NCBI GenBank assembly: GCA_910584605.1
Contig: CAJUAW010000022.1
Span: forward strand, 1-28,878
Length of the DNA: 28,878 nucleotides
Direction of reading: 5' to 3'
From: an uncultured Oscillospiraceae bacterium
Lineage (GTDB): Bacteria > Bacillota_A > Clostridia > Oscillospirales > Oscillospiraceae
The notes beneath the pieces are model-generated. The model worked only from the letters and a program-made list of their open reading frames with translations, was not told where the DNA came from and searched no databases. Made by a program: the position numbers and the translations under genes. Within the stretch, counting starts at the first letter, position 1. Every line of letters begins with the position of its first letter. Of this stretch, positions 22,824 through 28,878 are shown piece after piece.

Positions 22824-22852
22824 TTGAATCTCCCCTTCCCCTCTGCTATAAT
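22824..22852 (+). promoter_or_regulatory. Promoter of the SLH protein gene
   Basis: -35 TTGAAT (22824-22829) and -10 TATAAT (22847-22852), 17-base spacer, back to back with the envelope operon promoter. Confidence 0.82.
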
Positions 22853-22895
22853 GGGAAGCGTACGTTTTGACACATACCAACAAAGGAGCCTACCC

Positions 22896-25736
22896 ATGAG
22901 ACATACCAACTCCCTTCCCCGCCGCGCGGCGGCCCTTTTCCTGGCCCTTCTTCTGCTGCTCCCCACCGTCTACGCCACCGCGGGCGAGCGAAAATTACAG
23001 ACCACCACCCAGATCATGGACGGGCTGACCTACCGCAACACGGTCACTGTCAACGGCGCCAGCCGGGTGGAGAGCTTCTCCATGGAGCTGTCCCCCTACA
23101 GCCAGGTCCAGCCCATCCTGCGCCAGAGTGCGGGCACCATTTACGGCGCCGCCAGCATCAACAAGGCGGTCTCCAACGCCCAGGCCGAGGGCTGGCACGT
23201 TCTGGGCGCCATCAACACCGACTTCTTCTCCATGGCCACCGGCGTCCCCATCGGCCTTGTCATTGAAGACGGCGTGTACAAGTCCAGTAACGACGGGGAG
23301 AACGCCATGGCCATTGTCAACGGCAGCATCTCCATCCTCTCCGTCCCCCAGGTGGCCATGTCGCTGTACAACCCCGCCTCCGACATCACTGTGGTCCCCA
23401 ACAGCTTCAACAAGGCCCGGGCCGCCACCGGCGGCATCTATCTGCTCAACGAGCACTTCTCCACCGTCTCCACCCGCAGCACCGGCAGCGGCTGGTACGT
23501 GCGGATGAAGGTGGTCCCGGACCTCTACACCCAACAGGTCCCGGACCTCACCGTCAACTCCGTCCTCACCCTGGAGGTCACGGAGCTGCTCCAGTCGGAC
23601 CAGCCCATCGCCATCGGTCCGAACGAGTACATCCTCACCTCGGCGGACGCCTCCGGCTGGATCGAGCTCTATGACACCTTCCAGCTGGGCGATCTAGTGA
23701 CCCTGTCCACCGCCTGCTCCGACCCCATCCTGTCCGCCGCCCAGTGGGCCGGAGGCGTGGGGGACATCATGGTCCAGAACGGTATAATCACCGACTCCAC
23801 CAGCTGGGTCTATGCCAAGGACGGCCGGCAGCCCCGCACCGCTATGGGCATCAAGCCCGACGGCGCCGTGGTCCTCTACGCCGTGGACGGCCGGCAGTCC
23901 GGCTACTCCATCGGCCTGTCCCAGCTGAATCTGGCGGAGGAGCTGCTCAGTCAGGGCTGCACCACCGTGGTCAACCTGGACGGCGGCGGGTCCACCGCCC
24001 TGTCCCTCTGGGTGCCCGGCGCCGCCGGCCCCGGGGTGCTGAACAAGCCCTCTGAGGGCAGCCTCCGGTCCTGCGCTACCTTCCTGCTGCTGGTTACCCC
24101 CAATCAGGGCAGCCGTCTCCCCCAGCGCCTGGCCCCCAAGGAAAACGGCCAGGTGGTGCTCACCGGCTCCTCCCTCACCCTGCCCCAGGCGGCGGCGATG
24201 GACGAGCTGCTGAACCCCGTCTCCGCCAACCTGGGCGGCCTGACCTACACCTCAATGGACCAGCTGGGCGCCATTGAGGATGGCGTCTACACCGCCGGAT
24301 GGCGGACGGGCACCGATAACCTCCGCCTCACCGCCGGAACGCTGGAGGGCTTTGGTCAGATCCACGTGGTGGACCAGCTCACCGAATTCAAGATCACCCA
24401 ATCGGGCAGCTCCGCCGCCCTCACCAGCCTGTCGGTCAAGCCGGACCAGCAGGTCCAGCTGTCCGCCTCCGGCTCCTACTGGGGCCGCACCGCCCTGCGG
24501 AACTTCTCCCCGGTCGCCGTCAGCGTGACGGGGAACGTGGGCACGGTGGATGAAACCGGCCTGTTCACCGCCGGGGAGGACCTGAGCAGCGGCGGCTCCA
24601 TCACCTTCTCCGCCGGCGGCATGAGCCAGACGGTACAGGTGGCCTCTGTCTATGTCCACAACGACGTCCAGCCCGGCCACTGGGCCTACGACGCGGTGGA
24701 ATACTGCTACGAACACGGCGTATGCAGCGGTATCAGCTCCACCCTCTTCGGGCCGGACAACTCCATGATCCGGGGCGACTTCATGCTCATGCTGTATAAC
24801 GCCGCCGGGAAGCCCGCCGTGACCGCCGCCAGCACCTTCACCGACGTGGCGGAGACGGACTACTACTACACCGCCATCTCCTGGGCCCAGTCCAGGGGGC
24901 TGGCCTCGGGCACCGGAGAGGGTAGATTCTCTCCCCGGGACCCCATCACCCGGGAGCAGGCCTTCTCCCTGCTGTACCGCTATCTGCCCATCATCGGCAA
25001 AGCCTGCCCGGACGGGGAGCTGTCCGTACTGGACCAGTTCGCAGACAAGCAGAACGTCTCTGAGTACGCCCAGACTGCGGCGGCCACTCTGGTGTCCCAG
25101 GGGCTGGCCTCGGGCAGCGCCGGAAACCTGGACCCCAGAGGCACCCTGACTCGGGCTCAGATGGCCTCTCTCCTCTCCCGCGTGCTGGAACACACCCCCA
25201 TCCCGGCGCAGCCCACCACCCCCACCAATCCGGACACGCCCACTGACCCCGCCACCCCGGAGCAGCCTGGGAACTACGCCATCGCCCTGGACCAGAGCCA
25301 GGTCACCCTGGCCTCGGGCAGCAGCGTCACCCTGAACGCGGTGATCCTGCCTGTGGCGGAGGGTGCCGCCATCACCTGGACCAGCAGCAGTCCGGATACC
25401 GCCGTCGTCTCCTCCACCGGCATGGTCACCAACCTGTACGCCGGAAACGGGGACGCCGCGGTCACCATCACCGCCAGTTGGAACGGGGCCTCCGCCTCCT
25501 GTTTGGTCACCTGCCAGCAGGCCCAGCACACCGGCACAGTCACCGGCGCGGAGTATGGCCTGAATATCCGCTCTGGCCCGGACACCACCTACAACGCCGT
25601 GGGCGGCCTGCGCAACGGCTCCCAGATCGTCATCCTGGGCCAGCAGCCCGGCTGGTACCAGATCCTGTTCCGCAACACCGAGGGCCAGGCCGCCATTGGC
25701 TATGTGTCCGCCGACTATATCACCCTGAACCGGTAA
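22896..25736 (+). CDS. Secreted phosphodiester glycosidase with three SLH repeats
   Basis: Exported, wall-bound enzyme of 946 residues. Signal peptide 1-30 (MRHTNSLPRRAAALFLALLL). Residues about 75-405 are a NAGPA-type phosphodiester glycosidase domain (INTDFFSMATGVPIG at 106-120, RQPRTAMGIKPDG at 311-323, VVNLDGGGSTAL at 358-369). Three SLH repeats follow (about 588-645, 646-707, 710-764), each with the polysaccharide-binding arginine (MIRG R626, ITRE R686, LTRA R753). Then come a Pro/Thr-rich linker, a BIG2 Ig-like domain (793-873) and a bacterial SH3 domain (880-946). ATG at 22896 follows AAAGGAGCC; a strong terminator follows. The substrate may be a phosphodiester-linked sugar of the wall polymer, by family only. 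It is divergent from the csaB operon that makes the SLH ligand. Confidence 0.93.
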   Translation: MRHTNSLPRRAAALFLALLLLLPTVYATAGERKLQTTTQIMDGLTYRNTVTVNGASRVESFSMELSPYSQVQPILRQSAGTIYGAASINKAVSNAQAEGWHVLGAINTDFFSMATGVPIGLVIEDGVYKSSNDGENAMAIVNGSISILSVPQVAMSLYNPASDITVVPNSFNKARAATGGIYLLNEHFSTVSTRSTGSGWYVRMKVVPDLYTQQVPDLTVNSVLTLEVTELLQSDQPIAIGPNEYILTSADASGWIELYDTFQLGDLVTLSTACSDPILSAAQWAGGVGDIMVQNGIITDSTSWVYAKDGRQPRTAMGIKPDGAVVLYAVDGRQSGYSIGLSQLNLAEELLSQGCTTVVNLDGGGSTALSLWVPGAAGPGVLNKPSEGSLRSCATFLLLVTPNQGSRLPQRLAPKENGQVVLTGSSLTLPQAAAMDELLNPVSANLGGLTYTSMDQLGAIEDGVYTAGWRTGTDNLRLTAGTLEGFGQIHVVDQLTEFKITQSGSSAALTSLSVKPDQQVQLSASGSYWGRTALRNFSPVAVSVTGNVGTVDETGLFTAGEDLSSGGSITFSAGGMSQTVQVASVYVHNDVQPGHWAYDAVEYCYEHGVCSGISSTLFGPDNSMIRGDFMLMLYNAAGKPAVTAASTFTDVAETDYYYTAISWAQSRGLASGTGEGRFSPRDPITREQAFSLLYRYLPIIGKACPDGELSVLDQFADKQNVSEYAQTAAATLVSQGLASGSAGNLDPRGTLTRAQMASLLSRVLEHTPIPAQPTTPTNPDTPTDPATPEQPGNYAIALDQSQVTLASGSSVTLNAVILPVAEGAAITWTSSSPDTAVVSSTGMVTNLYAGNGDAAVTITASWNGASASCLVTCQQAQHTGTVTGAEYGLNIRSGPDTTYNAVGGLRNGSQIVILGQQPGWYQILFRNTEGQAAIGYVSADYITLNR

Positions 25737-25770
25737 AAACTGCCGCCCCCAAGTGGGGCGGCAGTTTTTT
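25736..25770. terminator. Bidirectional terminator after the SLH protein gene
   Basis: Ten-base stem CTGCCGCCCC (25740-25749) with GGGGCGGCAG (25755-25764), flanked by an A-run before and six Ts (25765-25770) after, so it works on both strands. It overlaps the stop region of the convergent membrane-protein gene. Confidence 0.92.
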
Positions 25771-26233
25771 ACTCCAGGTCCTCGATCCGCATCTTTTTCA
25801 GGTCCTCCAGGGTGTCTCTGCGGCCCTTGTAATGCAGCCAGATGCCGCCGAAAACCACCGTAGGGATGTTCATGACCAGAAAGAGCACCCCTGCGGCAAT
25901 CAGTCCTTCGGGGTGGAACTCTGTTTTCTCCCGCTCTCCCCTGGATACGCCCTCCTGGGCCGGGGACTCAACATAGTCCTCCTCTTGGGCCGGAACCTGA
26001 ACCGCCCCGCCGCTTACCATAGTATTGCCTCCAACGGTTAAGGTGCTGAACGCGGCCATACTGAACGCCATCACCAGCGACAGCGCCAGGGAGATGCCCG
26101 GCAGGATGAGTCCCAGCCACTTCCCCTTTCTGCACAGCCACACCTGGAGGGCCACCAGCAGAGCGATGGGGAGCATAAACATGAACAGCACAACTGGTAT
26201 CATTACCAATCCCATTCCAAACATCATATCCAT
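25769..26233 (-). CDS. Membrane protein after the DUF2089 regulator
   Basis: The 154-residue protein has three hydrophobic segments (MIPVVLFMFMLPIALLVALQV, LILPGISLALSLVMAFSMAAF and AAGVLFLVMNIPTVVFGGIW) with an acidic outside loop in between (VQVPAQEEDYVESPAQEG) and a charged C-terminus. No family recognised. It begins one base from the stop of the DUF2089 gene, so regulator and membrane protein are co-transcribed; the pair resembles other small regulator/membrane-protein modules, but the job is unknown. Confidence 0.82.
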   Translation of the reverse strand: MDMMFGMGLVMIPVVLFMFMLPIALLVALQVWLCRKGKWLGLILPGISLALSLVMAFSMAAFSTLTVGGNTMVSGGAVQVPAQEEDYVESPAQEGVSRGEREKTEFHPEGLIAAGVLFLVMNIPTVVFGGIWLHYKGRRDTLEDLKKMRIEDLE

Positions 26234-26541
26234 TACAATTCCTCCTTTTCCTTGCGCGTCTTCTTATACTCGGTGATCAGGACCTTGGCGGTATCCAGGT
26301 CCAGCTTTTCGTTCATCGCCAGCCGCTTGATGGTGGCGATGTAGGGGTCGGCGGCGGTGTTCTCCGTCAGCTTGATTTTCTGGATGAGCCGGTCCAGCCG
26401 CAGGCGCACGGTGGGGTAGGTCACGCCGTACTGCCCGGCCACCTCCTTCAGCGACCCGGACGCCAGGATGAACTTTCTGATGAAAGCCACCTCCTCCTCC
26501 TCCAGCCCGGCCATCCACTCGGGCAGAAGTTCAATTGCCAT
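26233..26541 (-). CDS. DUF2089-family regulator with helix-turn-helix
   Basis: The 102-residue protein has a helix-turn-helix (about 15-60: FIRKFILASGSLKEVAGQYGVTYPTVRLRLDRLIQKI), the core of the DUF2089 family, and a helical C-terminus (LDLDTAKVLITEYKKTRKEKEEL). The family also usually has N-terminal zinc ribbon cysteines, which are missing here, so this is the short form. ATG at 26541 follows GGGAGGACC. It is likely to control its own AT-rich promoter and the following membrane protein. Confidence 0.88.
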   Translation of the reverse strand: MAIELLPEWMAGLEEEEVAFIRKFILASGSLKEVAGQYGVTYPTVRLRLDRLIQKIKLTENTAADPYIATIKRLAMNEKLDLDTAKVLITEYKKTRKEKEEL

Positions 26542-26567
26542 ATGCGGTCCTCCCTTCTGTGATTCTT

Positions 26568-26596
26568 AGTATATACTTTAATTTTAATAAAGTCAA
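26568..26596 (-). promoter_or_regulatory. AT-rich promoter with repeat of the DUF2089 operon
   Basis: -35 TTGACT (26591-26596) and -10 TATACT (26568-26573), 17-base spacer. The spacer carries an inverted repeat CTTTA-N7-TAAAG and the motif AAAATTAAAG occurs twice, 22 bases apart, which looks like an operator. The 80 bases here are far more AT-rich than the rest of the window. Confidence 0.8.
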
Positions 26597-26628
26597 TCTT
26601 TAATTTTATTTTTCATAAAGTTTATTAA

Positions 26629-26654
26629 AAATAAAACCCCGCCTCCTGGCGGGG
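26629..26654 (-). terminator. Terminator of the EamA gene pair
   Basis: On the minus strand a seven-base stem CCCCGCC/GGCGGGG (26637-26643 with 26648-26654), four-base loop, followed by TTTTATTTTT. It stands a few bases beyond the stop of the second permease. Confidence 0.88.
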
Positions 26655-26659
26655 GGTAC

Positions 26660-27544
26660 TTATGTCTTCTTCCGTAAAAAGGAAAATTTTGTCTCCGAGC
26701 ACAGCACGCCCACAAAGATCAATCCAAACCCGGTGATCAGGCGGAGGGTGAGGGGGTCGCCGTAGAAGATGATGGCCAGGATCACGCCGAACACCGCCTC
26801 CAGCGACAGGATGACTGCCGCTGGAGCCGGCTCCGACCAGACCAGCCCCACGTTCATCAGCGCCAGACAGATGGGGGTCGCCATGACGCACAGGTACAGT
26901 ATGGGGCCCAGCACCTCGGGCCGGGCCAGGCTCGTGAAGTCAAAGGTCTCGGTGGTCAGGGCCAGCACCCAGGCGCACAGGGCCACTGCGGCCAGCTGGA
27001 CCACCGTGAACAGTATCACATCCTTCCCCCGGCCCAGCCGGGCCACGGCGATGATATTAGCGGCGCAGAACACTGCCCCCACCAGGGTAAAGCCGTCCCC
27101 TGCGGAGATGGTCAGCTCCTCGGTGAGGGAGACGAAGCCCACTCCCGCCAGACACAGCAGGGCGGCGGCCACGTTGTACCGGTCGGGCCGCTCCCGGAAC
27201 AGCGCCCAGGCCAGAAACGGCACAATCACACAGTATACCGCCGACAGAAAGGCGTTGTTGGAGGGGGTGGTGGTCTCCAGGCCCACCGTCTGGGCCCAGT
27301 AGACGCCAAAGAGCAGCAGGCCGGCAAAGCCGCCCCGCCACAGGTAATCCAGGGAAACGTTCTTCCAGTGCCGCCAGCTGAACAGGGCCAGCAGGATGGC
27401 GCCCACCGTAAACCGGATGGCGATCAGATAGCCGGTGGGCACGCTGTCCAGCGCCCCTTTCATCAGCATGAAAGAGGCCCCCCAGAAAAAGGCCGCCGCA
27501 AACAGCATGGGCTTGGCCAGCAGCTTCATGGTCTTATCGGGCAC
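26660..27544 (-). CDS. EamA/DMT-family permease, downstream copy
   Basis: Drug/metabolite transporter family exporter with ten predicted membrane helices in two EamA repeats. The 294-residue protein is paralogous to the gene upstream; shared segments include LLAKPMLFAAA, FYGDP and SETKFSFLRKK. The start was set at GTG 27544 (VPDKTMKLLAKP) because GGAGG lies eight bases before it and it aligns exactly with MSPKTMRLLAKP of the paralogue, giving equal lengths. An ATG 15 bases upstream lacks a binding site. Substrate unknown; members move amino acids, purines or metabolites. Confidence 0.9.
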   Translation of the reverse strand: MPDKTMKLLAKPMLFAAAFFWGASFMLMKGALDSVPTGYLIAIRFTVGAILLALFSWRHWKNVSLDYLWRGGFAGLLLFGVYWAQTVGLETTTPSNNAFLSAVYCVIVPFLAWALFRERPDRYNVAAALLCLAGVGFVSLTEELTISAGDGFTLVGAVFCAANIIAVARLGRGKDVILFTVVQLAAVALCAWVLALTTETFDFTSLARPEVLGPILYLCVMATPICLALMNVGLVWSEPAPAAVILSLEAVFGVILAIIFYGDPLTLRLITGFGLIFVGVLCSETKFSFLRKKT

Positions 27545-27559
27545 AGGATCGGCCTCCAT

Positions 27560-28444
27560 TCATTGCTTCTTCCGCAGGAAGGAAAATTTCGTCTCGGAGC
27601 ACACCACCGCCACAAAGATCAGGGCAAAGCCGGCCAGCAGCCGGGCGGTGACCGGGTCGCCGTAGAAGATCACCGAGGACAGCACTCCGAACACCGACTC
27701 CAGGGACAAAATCACCGCGGCGGAGGCGGGGTCGGACCAGACCATGCCCACGTTCTGGAACAGCAGGGCCACGGTGGTGGCCATCACGCACAGGTAGAGC
27801 ATGGGCAGCAGCATGGCCGGGCTGGCCAGCTGGGCGGCGGGGAAGGTCTCGGTACAGGCTCCGCCGATCCAAGCGTACAGGGCGGCGAAGGCAAACTGGA
27901 ACACGGTGAGCAGGGTGATGTCCGTTCCGGGGGACACCTTGGCCACCGCCACGATATGGCTGGCGTAGAAAATGGCGCATACCAAGGTAAGCAGGTCGCC
28001 GGTGGTGATAGCCAGGTCCTCGGTGAGGGACACCAGTCCCACCCCCGCCACGCAAAGCACAGCGGCGATGATGTTATACCGGTCGGGTTTGATCTTCACC
28101 ACCGCCCATGTGAGGAAGGGCACCAGCACGCAGTACACCGCCGTCAAAAACGCGTTTTTGGAGGGGGTGGTCAGAGCCAGGCCGAAGGTCTGCACTGAGT
28201 AGGCCAGAAACAGAAAGCCGCCGATAATGGCCCCCCGCCACAGGTAGTCCAAGGAAAACTCCTTCCACCTCTTCCAGGCCGCCAGGGCCAGCAGCAGCGC
28301 CCCGGCGGTAAACCGGATGGCCAGCAGGTAAAACACCGGAATCACATCCAGGGCGTTTTTCATGATGAAGAAGGAGGTGCCCCAGATGAGGGCGGCGGCA
28401 AAGAGCATGGGCTTGGCGAGCAGACGCATGGTTTTGGGGGACAT
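27560..28444 (-). CDS. EamA/DMT-family permease, upstream copy
   Basis: The first of two tandem ten-helix permeases. The 294-residue protein has two EamA repeats (about 10-145 and 160-290), with the usual family features GTSFFIMKNAL, AVYCVLVPFLTW and VILSLESVFGVLSSVIFYGDP. ATG at 28444 has TGGAG nine bases upstream. Its stop is 15 bases before the second copy's start, and one terminator follows the pair, so they are co-transcribed and may pair or differ in substrate. High similarity in sequence and length points to duplication in place. The substrate is not readable. Confidence 0.91.
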   Translation of the reverse strand: MSPKTMRLLAKPMLFAAALIWGTSFFIMKNALDVIPVFYLLAIRFTAGALLLALAAWKRWKEFSLDYLWRGAIIGGFLFLAYSVQTFGLALTTPSKNAFLTAVYCVLVPFLTWAVVKIKPDRYNIIAAVLCVAGVGLVSLTEDLAITTGDLLTLVCAIFYASHIVAVAKVSPGTDITLLTVFQFAFAALYAWIGGACTETFPAAQLASPAMLLPMLYLCVMATTVALLFQNVGMVWSDPASAAVILSLESVFGVLSSVIFYGDPVTARLLAGFALIFVAVVCSETKFSFLRKKQ

Positions 28445-28460
28445 TGTAATCAACTCCAGA

Positions 28461-28490
28461 TTGAAAATGATACTCCATGTATGCTATGAT
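28461..28490 (+). promoter_or_regulatory. Promoter of the DNA glycosylase gene
   Basis: -35 TTGAAA (28461-28466) and -10 TATGAT (28485-28490) with an 18-base spacer. Confidence 0.6.
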
Positions 28491-28511
28491 GGAGGAAAAG
28501 GAGGGGACAGC

Positions 28512-28850
28512 ATGGACATCCTCACACGAGATTTTTACAGCCGGGACACGCTCGCCGTGGCCCGGGACCTGCTGGGCCGGGACATTGTCCGGGTGCTGGA
28601 GGACGGAACCGCCCTGCGCTGCCGTATCACTGAGACGGAGGCCTACATCGGCCGGGCGGACAAGGCCTGCCACGCCTACGGCTATAAACGCACCTCTCGG
28701 ACCGAGACCCTGTTCGCCCCGCCGGGGACGGCCTACATCTACCTGATCTACGGGATGTACCACTGCCTCAACTTTGTCACCGAGGCGGAGGGGGAACCGG
28801 CCGCCGTGCTGATCCGGGGGGCGGCCCCGGTCGAAAACGGAGATATTATA
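28512..28850 (+). CDS. 3-methyladenine DNA glycosylase (partial, cut by adapter)
   Basis: Removes alkylated bases from DNA (AAG/MPG family, base excision repair). 113 genuine codons are visible, with the family marks MDILTRDFYSRDTLAVARDL, ITETEAYIGRADKACHAY (E and Y of the active site area), PGTAYIYLIYGMYHCLNFV and AVLIRGAAPV. Start ATG at 28512 follows AAAGGAGG. The full protein should be near 200 residues, so about half is missing. The last codons in frame (RSEERRVGK) are translated adapter, not protein. Confidence 0.9.
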
Positions 28851-28878
28851 AGATCGGAAGAGCGTCGTGTAGGGAAAG
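28851..28878. other. Illumina TruSeq adapter at contig end
   Basis: The last 28 bases begin AGATCGGAAGAGCGTCGTG and match the Illumina TruSeq universal adapter in reverse complement, without mismatch as I recall it. In frame with the DNA glycosylase it reads RSEERRVGK, a known signature of adapter contamination. It is not organism DNA. Confidence 0.97.

Noticed and set aside
22773..22895. Longer start for the SLH protein at 22773
   Set aside because: The extension would cover the promoter; the signal peptide and ribosome site place the start at 22896.

Overview
The window is chromosomal DNA from a GC-rich, spore-forming, Gram-positive Clostridia, most likely an Oscillospiraceae-type gut anaerobe (Flavonifractor/Lawsonibacter-like). 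The evidence is the spoIIA sporulation operon, a CIRCE-controlled clpB, a threonine T-box, an SLH-domain surface protein with a CsaB-type pyruvyl transferase, and strong GGAGG ribosome binding sites throughout. The genus is an inference. I saw no rRNA, tRNA, CRISPR array, transposase or prophage. The last 28 bases are Illumina adapter, so the right edge is an assembly artefact.

Layout. 1-1290 (minus): the 5' part of thrS, whose protein lacks the usual N-terminal TGS domain, behind a T-box leader with its own terminator and promoter. 1287-3995 (minus): clpB with a perfect CIRCE operator. 4030-5554 (minus): spoIIAA-spoIIAB-sigF. 5641-6350: an unrecognised 121-residue protein behind a promoter with a palindrome and a leader hairpin plus U-run. 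Divergent from it is a GntR/YtrA-type regulator (6350-6730) followed by an ABC ATPase and permease, a doubtful small membrane ORF and a 47-residue ORF with its own promoter. 8640-11936 (minus): ywiB-like DUF1934 gene, argS, a small membrane protein and a Nudix hydrolase in one operon. 12000-12509 (plus): an unknown 137-residue protein.

12688-22758 (minus) is a ten-kilobase envelope operon running from one good promoter: murJ, an O-antigen-ligase-like polymerase/ligase, a family 4-like glycosyltransferase, two DUF4330 proteins, a glycosyltransferase-CsaB fusion, and then a zinc-type ABC transporter (lipoprotein, ATPase, permease). The transporter's first cistron overlaps the csaB stop codon. 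Divergent from the operon, 22824-25770 encodes a secreted phosphodiester glycosidase with three SLH repeats. A plausible reading is that the operon builds and pyruvylates a secondary cell-wall polysaccharide that SLH proteins, such as this neighbour, bind.

25769-26596 (minus) holds a DUF2089 regulator and a membrane protein behind an AT-rich promoter. 26629-28444 (minus) holds two tandem EamA/DMT-family permeases of equal length (294 residues). 28461-28850 (plus) is the start of a 3-methyladenine DNA glycosylase gene, cut off by the adapter.
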